This document shows positions 8,693 to 16,781 of a stretch of 43,256 nt of DNA, one piece after another; the stretch's first letter is position 1; each line of letters begins with the position of its first letter. Both the position numbers and the translations under genes were made by a program. This DNA comes from an uncultured Bacilli bacterium (GTDB lineage Bacteria; Bacillota_I; Bacilli_A; RF39; UBA660), in contig CANQSO010000004.1 of assembly GCA_947626535.1 (NCBI GenBank), forward strand, positions 1-43,256, written 5' to 3'. The notes beneath the pieces were generated by a model that had not been told where the DNA came from, searched no databases, and saw only the letters and a list, made by a program, of their open reading frames with translations.

Positions 8693-8728
8693 AAAAAAAA
8701 TATGTGCAATTTTGCACACATCTTTTTT
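8693..8728 (-). terminator. terminator after LCP-VanZ-small peptide unit
   Basis: On the minus strand the hairpin TGTGCAA-AA-TTGCACA is followed by eight T. It lies 18 bp past the stop of the 27-residue reading frame. Confidence 0.75.
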
Positions 8729-8745
8729 ACTATTAACAATTAAAG

Positions 8746-8829
8746 TTATTTATCTATTTTAGATGAATTAATACAACAAAATAAATCTAAAATAAAAACT
8801 AAAATAAAAAAGAATACAATTATTTTCAT
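8746..8829 (-). CDS. 27-residue single-span hydrophobic peptide
   Basis: An unrecognised small reading frame between vanZ and its terminator. The sequence starts MKIIVFFFILVFILDLFCC and ends in a short polar tail, so it is one membrane span with two Cys at its end. A strong ribosome binding site (aggtga) lies 5 bp before the ATG, which argues for real translation. It is followed at once by a terminator. It could be a small membrane regulator or toxin-like peptide; function unknown. Confidence 0.5.
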   Translation of the reverse strand: MKIIVFFFILVFILDLFCCINSSKIDK

Positions 8830-8873
8830 ATATTAATCACCTATTTAATTATATGAAATAATTATTACTCTTT

Positions 8874-9308
8874 TTAATTAACAGGTCTAATTATTTTAAA
8901 TAAATTATAAATTAGACAACCTAAAATAGCTCCACAAAAATCAATTAGAACATCCATTGCTTGAGGACTTCTTCCTCCAACAAAAGATTGATGAAATTCA
9001 TCACTTATAGCATATAATAGACAAAAAATTGATACAATAATAAATTCTTTTTTAGTAATTTTATAATATTGCTTTATTAAATTAATTGTTAATAAAGCTA
9101 AGATTAGATATATACTAAAATGACCTAATTTGCGAATGAAAAATTTACACCAAGGTGTTGATAGGGAAATATGAAATATATTTTCAAACATTTTTAATAT
9201 ACCATTGGAAACCCCACTACTAGACTCACCATTTTGAGATGAAAAGAAAAAGATTAAAAGAAGCCATCCAATAAATAAAATCCAAGCTAATATTTTTTTT
9301 CTATTCAT
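8874..9308 (-). CDS. VanZ family membrane protein
   Basis: A 144-residue protein with four predicted membrane spans. VanZ-family features are SSQNGESSSG after the first span, KLGHFSIYLILALL in the middle, and SDEFHQSFVGGRSPQAMDV with its FCGAILG helix. VanZ proteins give low-level teicoplanin resistance in enterococci; most relatives have unknown envelope roles. The ATG at 9308 is preferred over one 21 bp upstream because it overlaps the LCP stop codon and has GGA before it. It is coupled to the LCP gene. Confidence 0.9.
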   Translation of the reverse strand: MNRKKILAWILFIGWLLLIFFFSSQNGESSSGVSNGILKMFENIFHISLSTPWCKFFIRKLGHFSIYLILALLTINLIKQYYKITKKEFIIVSIFCLLYAISDEFHQSFVGGRSPQAMDVLIDFCGAILGCLIYNLFKIIRPVN

Positions 9309-10773
9309 CAGGTGTTTCCAATACTTCATTTAATTTAGCAATTGCTTCAGTTACAGTTTCCATTTTTGGTTCCATTACATATAAGTTTTGATTAGGATAA
9401 CTATAAGTCGGTAACATATTCCCACTACCATCAACATTCTTAGTTTCAATATGCCATGAACGCATATCATCTAATTGCATTTTAACAAGACTAGTTATAT
9501 CATCAGAAGTTAAATTTGTTTCAAAAGTTCCATCTAACGCTCCTAAAATACTATTATAATTATTAATAATTGTGCTTGAACTTGTTACTTTATCAATGAT
9601 TAAGCTAATTACTTGTTCCTGATTTTCACCACGATGACGATCTCCTGTGTCATAAGCATGACGTTCTCTAGCAAAAGCAAGAGCACAAGCACCACCAACG
9701 TTATTTAAACCTGGGTAGAATGTACAGCTATGATTTGTCCAACAATTAAAGGAATAATCTACATCAGAATTAATACTTAAACCTCCAATAGCGTCAACTA
9801 AATTAACAACAGCATTAAAGTTAACTCTTAAATAATAAGGTATTTTAATTTCTAATAAATCTTCAATTGTGGCCATGGAAAGTTCTATTCCACCTATTGT
9901 ACCTGAATGAGTTAATTTATCTTTTAATCCTTCAGTTCCATGAAGTTGAACATAATAATCTCTTGGAATATGTATCATTAAAATATTTCTAGTATTAGGA
10001 TTAATTGCTAAAATAATATTTACATCGCTTAAACTTCTAGAAGGTAAATAATTACTTCTAGTATCTATTCCACTTAAATATAAGACAAATGGCTCTTTTG
10101 TAACATCAATACCAGTATCTGTAACTCTTTTTTCAGTAGTTATTGTAACCGTATCTAAAACTTTAACTTTTTCTTCGTATTCATCATCAACTTCTATTTT
10201 AGCATCATAATTACCTGAATTAACTATAGCAATTAATTCTGTATCTTCTTTTACTTCATCCATTAAACTTACAATATCATCAACGTATTCAATATTAACA
10301 CTTACTTTACGTTTAATTGCTCCTTCATATTCTGTTAAATCTTCTAAATCTTTAAATGTTTTTACTGTATGATCTTTAATATCTTCTAATTTTTCATAAG
10401 AAGAATTAGCATTAACTAAAATATTATAAACATTAGTTTCAAAATGAGCTCCTAAATTGCTTCTTAAAAATGATATCGTGTCATTAATTTGATAAATAGC
10501 ATATCCTTCAATAAGCATGAATAAAACGGCAAAGATATCAAGAGCAATTAAAACAACTTTTTTAGTGTGCTTTTTAAAAACAATTAAACCATGAATACAT
10601 CCTAAAATAATTAAAACAATTACTACGGAGATAAAATATTTAAATGGTAAAATATTAGCATCAAAAATAAAATATCCTAATACAAGCATTAGGATAATTG
10701 ATAATCCCCATATAGCTTTGCTAGCAACAACATATTTCAAACTTTTTTTCTTTTTTCTTTTTTTATTTTGCAT
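9301..10773 (-). CDS. LytR-CpsA-Psr family glycopolymer transferase
   Basis: A 490-residue membrane-anchored LCP protein, the family that attaches teichoic acids or capsular polysaccharide from lipid carriers to peptidoglycan. A highly basic N-terminus is followed by about three membrane spans and a large extracytoplasmic part. The LCP core (about residues 235-415) contains SDVNIILAINP, the Arg/Asp signature IPRDYYV, DKLTHSGTIGG and the late ARERHAYDTGDRHRGENQEQ. It is a good candidate for anchoring the polysaccharide encoded at 13316-25863. It has its own promoter (10796-10824) and is coupled to vanZ. Confidence 0.93.
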   Translation of the reverse strand: MQNKKRKKKKSLKYVVASKAIWGLSIILMLVLGYFIFDANILPFKYFISVVIVLIILGCIHGLIVFKKHTKKVVLIALDIFAVLFMLIEGYAIYQINDTISFLRSNLGAHFETNVYNILVNANSSYEKLEDIKDHTVKTFKDLEDLTEYEGAIKRKVSVNIEYVDDIVSLMDEVKEDTELIAIVNSGNYDAKIEVDDEYEEKVKVLDTVTITTEKRVTDTGIDVTKEPFVLYLSGIDTRSNYLPSRSLSDVNIILAINPNTRNILMIHIPRDYYVQLHGTEGLKDKLTHSGTIGGIELSMATIEDLLEIKIPYYLRVNFNAVVNLVDAIGGLSINSDVDYSFNCWTNHSCTFYPGLNNVGGACALAFARERHAYDTGDRHRGENQEQVISLIIDKVTSSSTIINNYNSILGALDGTFETNLTSDDITSLVKMQLDDMRSWHIETKNVDGSGNMLPTYSYPNQNLYVMEPKMETVTEAIAKLNEVLETPDE

Positions 10774-10795
10774 TTTACAACCTCTTTTCTAGAAG

Positions 10796-10824
10796 ATTAT
10801 ATCATGAATTAATAAGAAAGTAAA
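10796..10824 (-). promoter_or_regulatory. promoter of LCP gene
   Basis: On the minus strand, TTTACT (10819-10824), a 17-bp spacer and TATAAT (10796-10801), ahead of the binding site agaggt. Confidence 0.8.
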
Positions 10825-10848
10825 ACTCCGGCCAAATTCAAAATTATT

Positions 10849-12111
10849 CTACATTTTTAATGTTGTAATTGGTACAACGTAAATGCCATCTTCTCTTTGA
10901 TATGCAATTTTTCCAGCAGTTAAAATCATTAAAAATGATGGTTTTTTCATTTTATCTGTATCAATAACTTTTTCTAATTTCAATAAATTTTTAGCAGCTT
11001 CTTCAATAGATTCATCGGAACCAATTTTTATTTCAACCGCTCCCCAATTTCCATTTTTTAGATGAATAATTGCATCACATTCTAAACCAGATTTATCTCG
11101 ATAAAAAAATACATCACCATTTATACAATCAGCATAAATTTTTAAATCTCTTAAACATAAAGCTTCAAATATAAGTCCAAACGTGTTAAAATCCATTAAT
11201 AAATCTTTGTCACTTGCTCCTAAAGCTGCTACAGCTAATGATGGATCAACAAAGCATCTTTTATTTGTCGTACGAATATCAGTTTTACTTCGTAACTTTG
11301 GTTTCCATGCCATTACATCATCTATTATGTATAGTTTAGATAAAGCATTTAAGTAATCAGCAATTGTTTTTTCAGAAATTTCAGCATCATTATATAATGT
11401 ATCTTCCTTAATTGTAGTCAAATTAGCTGTAGTACAAATATTTCTTGCAAGACTTTTTAATATTATTCTTAATCTTGTAGGATTTCTAGTAATTTCGTCA
11501 ACTGTATTAATATCATTTGATATTACTGATTCTAAATAATCACTTGCTATTATTAATGCTCCTTCATTATCTGCAGTTAAAGAATCCGGCCAACCACCTC
11601 TTGCACATAAAAAAGCAATATCTTCTAATTCTTTATCAGAATAACCATTTATTTTTTTTTGATTAAATAAATCTTCTAATGATACTTCACCTGTAGAATC
11701 ATTTGATTCATAAAGGCTCATTGTTCTCATAAATAATTTAATTATTCTTCCTGTACCAGTATGTTTCGGTTGTTCTTTTCTAGGAGTTGCAGAACCTGTA
11801 AGTATATATTGATTTTTTAAACCAGTATTATCTATATCATAACGAATTGCATCCCAAAGCATTGGAGCGTCTTGCCACTCATCGATTAACCGTGGTTTTT
11901 CGCCAGTTAACAATAAGTCTGGACGAGTTTGGGCTATTTCCAAATTATTTTTTCTTGTTGATGGATTTTGTAGTTCTAAATAACTTTTAGCAATTTGCTT
12001 AGCAGTAGTTGACTTTCCACACCATTTTGGACCTGTTATTAATATAGCTCCATATAATTTTAAACGTTTAGTTAAAACACTATCCATTATTCTTGGCATA
12101 TACTTTTTCAC
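10849..12111 (-). CDS. AAA family ATPase with DUF4143 domain
   Basis: A 420-residue protein with Walker A GPKWCGKST (about residues 27-35), a Walker B-like region with RLIDEWQD, sensor-type ILTGSATP, and a C-terminal DUF4143/PD-(D/E)XK-like segment GLECDAIIHL...AVEIKIG. It is a different subgroup from the ATPase at 425-1777. The start is a GTG at 12111 with gagagga 8 bp upstream; the next ATG (12099) is too far from that site. Upstream lie three perfect 23-bp repeats whose first copy covers the -35 region of a probable promoter (TATACT, 12159-12164). Family function is unsettled. Confidence 0.85.
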   Translation of the reverse strand: MKKYMPRIMDSVLTKRLKLYGAILITGPKWCGKSTTAKQIAKSYLELQNPSTRKNNLEIAQTRPDLLLTGEKPRLIDEWQDAPMLWDAIRYDIDNTGLKNQYILTGSATPRKEQPKHTGTGRIIKLFMRTMSLYESNDSTGEVSLEDLFNQKKINGYSDKELEDIAFLCARGGWPDSLTADNEGALIIASDYLESVISNDINTVDEITRNPTRLRIILKSLARNICTTANLTTIKEDTLYNDAEISEKTIADYLNALSKLYIIDDVMAWKPKLRSKTDIRTTNKRCFVDPSLAVAALGASDKDLLMDFNTFGLIFEALCLRDLKIYADCINGDVFFYRDKSGLECDAIIHLKNGNWGAVEIKIGSDESIEEAAKNLLKLEKVIDTDKMKKPSFLMILTAGKIAYQREDGIYVVPITTLKM

Positions 12112-12158
12112 TTATATCATCCTCTCATTAAATAAAATATACCATATTTTTTAAATAA

Positions 12159-12232
12159 AGTATAGCTTTACTTCCGAGTTTGGCACGTTTTTACTTCCGA
12201 GTTTGGCACGTTTTTACTTCCGAGTTTGGCAA
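12159..12232 (-). repeat. 23-bp tandem repeats over the ATPase promoter
   Basis: The plus-strand unit starting acttccgagtttggcacg begins at 12170, 12193 and 12216, exactly 23 bp apart, with the third copy partial. A minus-strand -10 (TATACT, 12159-12164) abuts the array, so the -35 hexamer falls inside the first copy. Confidence 0.85.
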
Positions 12233-12263
12233 AAGTTAAATAAGAGGCTGCTGAATAATTTAA

Positions 12264-13133
12264 TTATTGTAGAGTTTTTTGAAGTTTTAATACTTCTTGT
12301 TCAGTTAAACCTGTAGTTTTACATATAATATTAAAATCAACTTTTTCATTTAATAGATTTTTTGCAACTTTATTTAAACTTCGTTCTTCACCACGTTTTT
12401 CACCAATTTTTATACCACGTTCTTTTCCAATTTTTATACCACGTTCTTCGCCAATTTCTTCATGTTCTCTGGCTTTCCATAATTCTCGATCAAAAAGTTC
12501 TTTTGTTTCTTCATCATTTAAAAAATCTTCTAAACATTGGGTTATACTCATAAATACTTCATCTCCTTTCGCTATCTTTTTCATTTCTTCAATACTTTTA
12601 GCATTAAATAATTTTAAATATTTACTTAATCTATCACTTATACCAACATTATAATTTTCTTCTGTTACATTGTCAAGACATAGTATAAAGATTAAATAAT
12701 CATCTCTTAAAACATCATATTTACCATTCTTATAATTTAATAATCCATATTTATTAATGATATCTTTAACATTGCATTCCTTACAAATATTTAATTGTAT
12801 TACCTTTTTTGGTTTATATTTTTTACCTCTTTTTATCTGTGTTCCATAAAGCCTGGACGCATACTGCTTACTTTTCTCAACATTACTATTTTTAAAATTT
12901 TTATATGCCTCTAAATTATAGATAACATTATTAAATTCAACAACTATATCACCTCTTATAGATTTATCATTATATTCTGTTTTAGGTAATACATCTTCAC
13001 TTTTTAGTTTTAGATTTTTAAGTTGATATCTTTTATTAAAAAAAGTATTAATAAAATCAAGAATAAATTCTTCTTTACTAAAAATATAATTGAATACAAT
13101 ATCGTTATACAATGGTTTAAAAAATTTTGACAT
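12264..13133 (-). CDS. PD-(D/E)XK nuclease family (Rpn/transposase-like) protein
   Basis: A 289-residue relative of the PDDEXK_2 transposase/Rpn group. The N-terminus KPLYNDIVFNYIF and the catalytic region RGDIVVEFNNVIYNLEAY are visible, followed by SRLYGTQIKRGKKY and a conserved hydrophobic strand. The usual E-x-Q is E-A-Y here. The C-terminus has RGIKIGKERGIKIGEKRGEERS, encoded by imperfect 24-bp DNA repeats, and a TGLTEQEVLKL tail like that of 7636-8535. The binding site gggggat precedes the ATG. An extended nested palindrome lies upstream. Confidence 0.75.
   Translation of the reverse strand: MSKFFKPLYNDIVFNYIFSKEEFILDFINTFFNKRYQLKNLKLKSEDVLPKTEYNDKSIRGDIVVEFNNVIYNLEAYKNFKNSNVEKSKQYASRLYGTQIKRGKKYKPKKVIQLNICKECNVKDIINKYGLLNYKNGKYDVLRDDYLIFILCLDNVTEENYNVGISDRLSKYLKLFNAKSIEEMKKIAKGDEVFMSITQCLEDFLNDEETKELFDRELWKAREHEEIGEERGIKIGKERGIKIGEKRGEERSLNKVAKNLLNEKVDFNIICKTTGLTEQEVLKLQKTLQ
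12403..12450. repeat. 24-bp in-frame repeat in PDDEXK gene
   Basis: Two near-identical 24-bp copies (ccaatttttataccacgttc core) encode the RGIKIGxE tail. Copy change would preserve frame. Confidence 0.8.
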
Positions 13134-13148
13134 CTACAATCCCCCATA

Positions 13149-13213
13149 TTAAGAAAGAAATTAACCGATTATTACATTTAAACAAGTTTAAAATGTTTTT
13201 TCGTCTTTCTTAA
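13149..13213. repeat. nested palindrome upstream of PDDEXK gene
   Basis: Outer arms ttaagaaaga (13149-13158) and tctttcttaa (13204-13213) are perfect complements. Inside them acatttaaac (13174-13183) pairs with gtttaaaatgt (13186-13196) with one bulge. It may form a structured leader RNA or a regulator site. Confidence 0.6.
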
Positions 13214-13294
13214 GTTTGCTATTATAAACCAAGACATCTAAGAAACTTGTCGGATTAAGTCGTATTTTTATGATTTTAAACCACTTCTTTTTTA

Positions 13295-13320
13295 TTAAAA
13301 AAAATAGTATTACTACTATT
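13295..13320 (-). terminator. terminator of the polysaccharide locus
   Basis: On the minus strand AATAGTA-GTAA-TACTATT followed by T8, overlapping the last codons of the cytidylyltransferase gene. Confidence 0.8.
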
Positions 13321-14053
13321 TAAATTTTCTTTCTAATTTCATAAATTGTTTATAGTCATCAGCATTATAATTTCCTAATAAAGTACAATAATCTTCAGGA
13401 GTAGTAACTTTAATATTACCATTATTACCATGAACAATATGACATTTAATACCATTTTTAAACATTAATCCACATGAATCAGATATTCCTTCATAATTAG
13501 GATTAATTTTTCTTTCTTTTAAATGCATATTATATATATCATTTAAATAAAAACATTGGGGAGCTTGGGCTGTATACATTAAATTTCTAAAAGGCATTTT
13601 TTCTACAGTCTTATCATCTAAACTCATAATAGGTGTTTCAAAACAAGGAATTACTGTAATGGCACTTCCATAATATTTAACATCATTAATGCATTTATTA
13701 ATAGTTTCATCACTTACTAATGGTCTTACTCCATCATGGATTAAAACAATGGCATTTTCATTTTCTTTTTTTATTTCACTAAGAGCTAGAAAAATAGAAT
13801 CTTGTCCACTTTTTCCACCAGGGAAAACTTTTTTTACTTTTGAAATATTATATTTAGTGACTAATTGTTTTAATAATTCTACTCCTTCTAAAATACAAGC
13901 TACATATATTTCATCAATATTCTCATTAATTTCAAATAATCCTAAAGTATGAATTATAATTTCTTTTCCTTGGATTTTTAGAAATTGTTTAGGTATTTCA
14001 CACCCCATTCTTTTACCCGCGCCACCAGCAAATATAACGACAATATTTTTCAT
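13316..14053 (-). CDS. TarI/IspD-like cytidylyltransferase
   Basis: A 245-residue nucleotidyltransferase making a CDP-linked product from CTP and a sugar-alcohol or methylerythritol phosphate. Motifs: FAGGAGKRMG...PKQFL (CTP binding, residues 8-24), GGKSGQDSI, IHDGVRPLVSD, and NIKVTTPEDY near the end. The FAGG start and RNLMYTAQAPQ resemble TarI (ribitol-5-phosphate cytidylyltransferase) more than IspD, but the families are close. Location at the end of a polysaccharide locus with two LicD domains favours supply of a CDP-alcohol. No TarJ-type reductase is nearby. It follows rmlDC by 14 bp. Confidence 0.75.
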   Translation of the reverse strand: MKNIVVIFAGGAGKRMGCEIPKQFLKIQGKEIIIHTLGLFEINENIDEIYVACILEGVELLKQLVTKYNISKVKKVFPGGKSGQDSIFLALSEIKKENENAIVLIHDGVRPLVSDETINKCINDVKYYGSAITVIPCFETPIMSLDDKTVEKMPFRNLMYTAQAPQCFYLNDIYNMHLKERKINPNYEGISDSCGLMFKNGIKCHIVHGNNGNIKVTTPEDYCTLLGNYNADDYKQFMKLERKFK

Positions 14054-14067
14054 ATCATGTAACTCCT

Positions 14068-15585
14068 CTAACGTTTAAATTTAAATGTTCTTTCTAATGT
14101 TAACCATTTTTGATCTTTTTCACTTAATGATAATGGTGTTCCATCTTCTAAAGTATAATTACTAGCTACGGCATTACCAGGATAATTACCAACAACTTCT
14201 GGCCAAGCTATATTAATATTTGGATCATTCCAAGCAAGACCACTTTCATCACCAGGATGATAAAAATCTGTACATTTATAGCAAAATTCTGCAGTATCAC
14301 TTAAAACTAGAAAACCATGGGCAAAACCTTCAGGAATATAAAATTGTTTTTTATTTTCGGCCGATAATATAACTCCATACCATTTACCATAAGTATTACT
14401 ATCAGCTCTTAAATCTACAGCAACATCAAAGACTTTACCATTTATTACTCTTACAAGTTTTCCTTGCGGATATTCTTTTTGAAAATGTAACCCTCTTAGA
14501 ACACCTTTTTTAGAACAACTTTGATTATCTTGAACAAAATTCATATTCAAGCCAAAACTTGCTAAATCTCTAGCATTATAGGTTTCCATAAAATATCCCC
14601 TATCATCACCATGAACAGTAGGCATTATTTCATATAATCCTTCAATTGGACATTTACTAACACTAATTTGACTCATTTTATCACTTTCCTTTTCTTTTTT
14701 TATATTTAATTCTTTTAAATACCTTTTAACGGCGTCTTGCCAATTTGGTAAAGGTTCAAAACCTTTTTCTTGTAATTTACTTGTATCTAAACGACTATTT
14801 TTAGGTCTTTTAGCTAAAGTAGTTCCATATTCTTCAGTAGTAACTGGCGTAACTTTAGTGTTTATTCCAGCTTCTTGATATAAATACTTAGTTAAATCAT
14901 ACCAAGAAATATATTCTCCTTCATTAGTAGCATGATATATTCCGTATTCTTCCTTTTCGGACATATCAAGCAAAAGACGGGCTAAATCTTTTGTATAAGT
15001 AGGTCTTCCAATTTGGTCATTAACAACTTTTACTTCATCATGATTTTTAGAAACATTTATCATTGTCTTTAAAAAATTTTTACCATTTATACCAAAAACC
15101 CAAGATATACGAACAATATAATATTTATCTAAACATTGTTTTACCGCATCTTCGCCTAAAGCTTTACTTACTCCATAATAATTTAAAGGAAAAGTAGTTG
15201 CATCATCAGGATGCCAAGGCTTATTTTCTAAACCATCAAAGACATAATCAGTACTTAAATATATCATTTTAGCATCAAGATCATGACAAATTTTTGCTAA
15301 ATTTTTAGTGCAACTATAATTACTATCAAATACTTCTTTTTTATTTTCTTCTTTTTCAGCATCATCAACTTTAGTCCAAGCTGCACAATGAATAATAACA
15401 TCAGGATTTATTTCTTTTACTTTTTCTTCTAATGAAGTAAAATTTAATAAATCTAGTTTTAAGTATGAGTCTAAATTATACTCATCTTTTCTTCCACAGC
15501 CTACAACTTCATAACCTCTTTTTAAACACTCTTTATAAACATCGTATCCTAATTGTCCAGTAACCCCAGTAACTAAAACTTTCAT
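14068..15585 (-). CDS. rmlDC: RmlD-RmlC fusion: dTDP-4-dehydrorhamnose reductase / 3,5-epimerase
   Basis: A 505-residue fusion of the last two steps of dTDP-L-rhamnose synthesis. Residues 1-300 are an RmlD-type SDR: GVTGQLGYDVY, STDYVFDG, and catalytic YYGVSK. Residues about 315-500 are RmlC: the catalytic His in GVLRGLHFQ, VAVDLR, and FYIPEGFAHGFLVLS. A linker rich in Lys/Glu joins them. The usual order of action is epimerase then reductase, so the fusion order is reversed. The ATG at 15585 is chosen because a strong site aaaggag lies before it; an upstream ATG lacks one. RmlA and RmlB are not in the window. A 16-bp palindrome lies just upstream. Confidence 0.93.
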   Translation of the reverse strand: MKVLVTGVTGQLGYDVYKECLKRGYEVVGCGRKDEYNLDSYLKLDLLNFTSLEEKVKEINPDVIIHCAAWTKVDDAEKEENKKEVFDSNYSCTKNLAKICHDLDAKMIYLSTDYVFDGLENKPWHPDDATTFPLNYYGVSKALGEDAVKQCLDKYYIVRISWVFGINGKNFLKTMINVSKNHDEVKVVNDQIGRPTYTKDLARLLLDMSEKEEYGIYHATNEGEYISWYDLTKYLYQEAGINTKVTPVTTEEYGTTLAKRPKNSRLDTSKLQEKGFEPLPNWQDAVKRYLKELNIKKEKESDKMSQISVSKCPIEGLYEIMPTVHGDDRGYFMETYNARDLASFGLNMNFVQDNQSCSKKGVLRGLHFQKEYPQGKLVRVINGKVFDVAVDLRADSNTYGKWYGVILSAENKKQFYIPEGFAHGFLVLSDTAEFCYKCTDFYHPGDESGLAWNDPNINIAWPEVVGNYPGNAVASNYTLEDGTPLSLSEKDQKWLTLERTFKFKR

Positions 15586-15627
15586 TTTCGACTCCTTTGT
15601 AGATTTTACTAGTTTTAATAAATATAA

Positions 15628-15643
15628 TTTTATCATGATAAAA
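15628..15643. promoter_or_regulatory. 16-bp palindrome upstream of rmlDC
   Basis: Perfect palindrome TTTTATCATGATAAAA, 43 bp before the rmlDC start, in a 150-bp gap with several AT-rich -10-like hexamers. It suits a dimeric regulator, though AT-rich palindromes also occur by chance. Confidence 0.4.
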
Positions 15644-15723
15644 AGTATCTAATTTTTATAATCATTTCTATTATAATTTTAAAAATTAACTCTTTTATCT
15701 TCTTAATTATAAAATAGATTTTA

Positions 15724-15750
15724 TTAAAAAACAAGGTTTTAAGCCTTGCT
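15724..15750 (-). terminator. possible terminator after acyltransferase gene
   Basis: On the minus strand GCAAGG-loop-CCTTGT followed by T-rich sequence, overlapping the stop codon of the 15739-16776 gene. The stem is short, so it may only partly separate rmlDC from the genes upstream. Confidence 0.5.
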
Positions 15751-16776
15751 CAACTTCTTAACTCTTTTAGGAATTTTAATATGAGATAAAATTATATTTA
15801 AGATTTTAGCCAAAATTATACTTACAATTATAAATGCAATATCACAAATAAATGTTGTACTTATTTTAGTGGGCTTTATCTTTAAAAACTCTTGTACAAC
15901 ATGCATAAGTACAATATGCATTACATAAATTTCTAATGTAAATCCTCCTAAATAATTATAGAATTTTTTTATTATTTTTAAATCAAACAATTCAAAAATA
16001 ATATTTAATACAAATACCACTCCAACAGATGCTAAACCTAAATATATTCTTAAAAAAATAGTTGAATAAATTTTAAAAAAAGAAATTTTATTTAATACAA
16101 AAAATAACGGTCCATAGCTAAATAAAAGTAATAGAAACAATATATATATATTTTGTTTAATTGGCTTTTTTTCATAAACATTAGGTCCTAGCAACGCTCC
16201 AACAATAAATATAGGAATTCTTGTCAAACATATTTCGTATTTTATAAATAACGAGTTACTATAAGTACAAAATATAAATATAAATAAGATATAAATCCCT
16301 AATCCAATTATTATTAGCTTATATTTTTTTTCATTTAAAAACTTATATATTACCGGATATATAAAATAACATATTAATATGCACATTAAAAACCAAAAAG
16401 AATTTAATTGTTTTCTAGAAAAAGTAATTTCATGAAAGAAAGCATTAACATTATGACCCCAAAAAATATATCTAATAATCATATATGGTACACAGAATAA
16501 TATATATACTTTTAAAATTTTAAAAATTCTTTTTTTTAGGAATTCTTTTTTATTATTAGATTTCTTTAATGAAAAATAAGAACAAATACCAGCCATTAAT
16601 AAAAAAATTTCCACTCCAATATTTCCGCTTTTACATATATAAACACTTATCCAATTAAAATTAATTGTTTTAAAAATTTGAAAAAGATGAAATATAATTA
16701 TCCAAAATATTGAAAAGCCATATATTTCATTTCGATATTTACTTAAATTACCCCAATTAAATATATCCTTTTTCAT
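15739..16776 (-). CDS. acyltransferase 3 family membrane protein
   Basis: A 345-residue protein with about ten membrane spans, of the acyltransferase 3 (OafA/WecH-like) family that O-acetylates or otherwise acylates surface glycans. The first span carries the expected His in WIIIFHLFQ, followed by GNIGVEIFLLMAGICSYF, and the middle has FWFLMCILICYF. It lies directly after the flippase gene (5 bp) within the polysaccharide locus, so the likely substrate is the repeat unit made here. A second, phase-interrupted acyltransferase is at 23164-24209. Confidence 0.85.
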   Translation of the reverse strand: MKKDIFNWGNLSKYRNEIYGFSIFWIIIFHLFQIFKTINFNWISVYICKSGNIGVEIFLLMAGICSYFSLKKSNNKKEFLKKRIFKILKVYILFCVPYMIIRYIFWGHNVNAFFHEITFSRKQLNSFWFLMCILICYFIYPVIYKFLNEKKYKLIIIGLGIYILFIFIFCTYSNSLFIKYEICLTRIPIFIVGALLGPNVYEKKPIKQNIYILFLLLLFSYGPLFFVLNKISFFKIYSTIFLRIYLGLASVGVVFVLNIIFELFDLKIIKKFYNYLGGFTLEIYVMHIVLMHVVQEFLKIKPTKISTTFICDIAFIIVSIILAKILNIILSHIKIPKRVKKLSKA

Positions 16777-16781
16777 ACTTA

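Noticed and set aside
13316-14053. Simple call as IspD of the isoprenoid pathway
   Set aside because: The FAGG start and locus context fit TarI-like enzymes better; IspD remains possible and no specific symbol was given.
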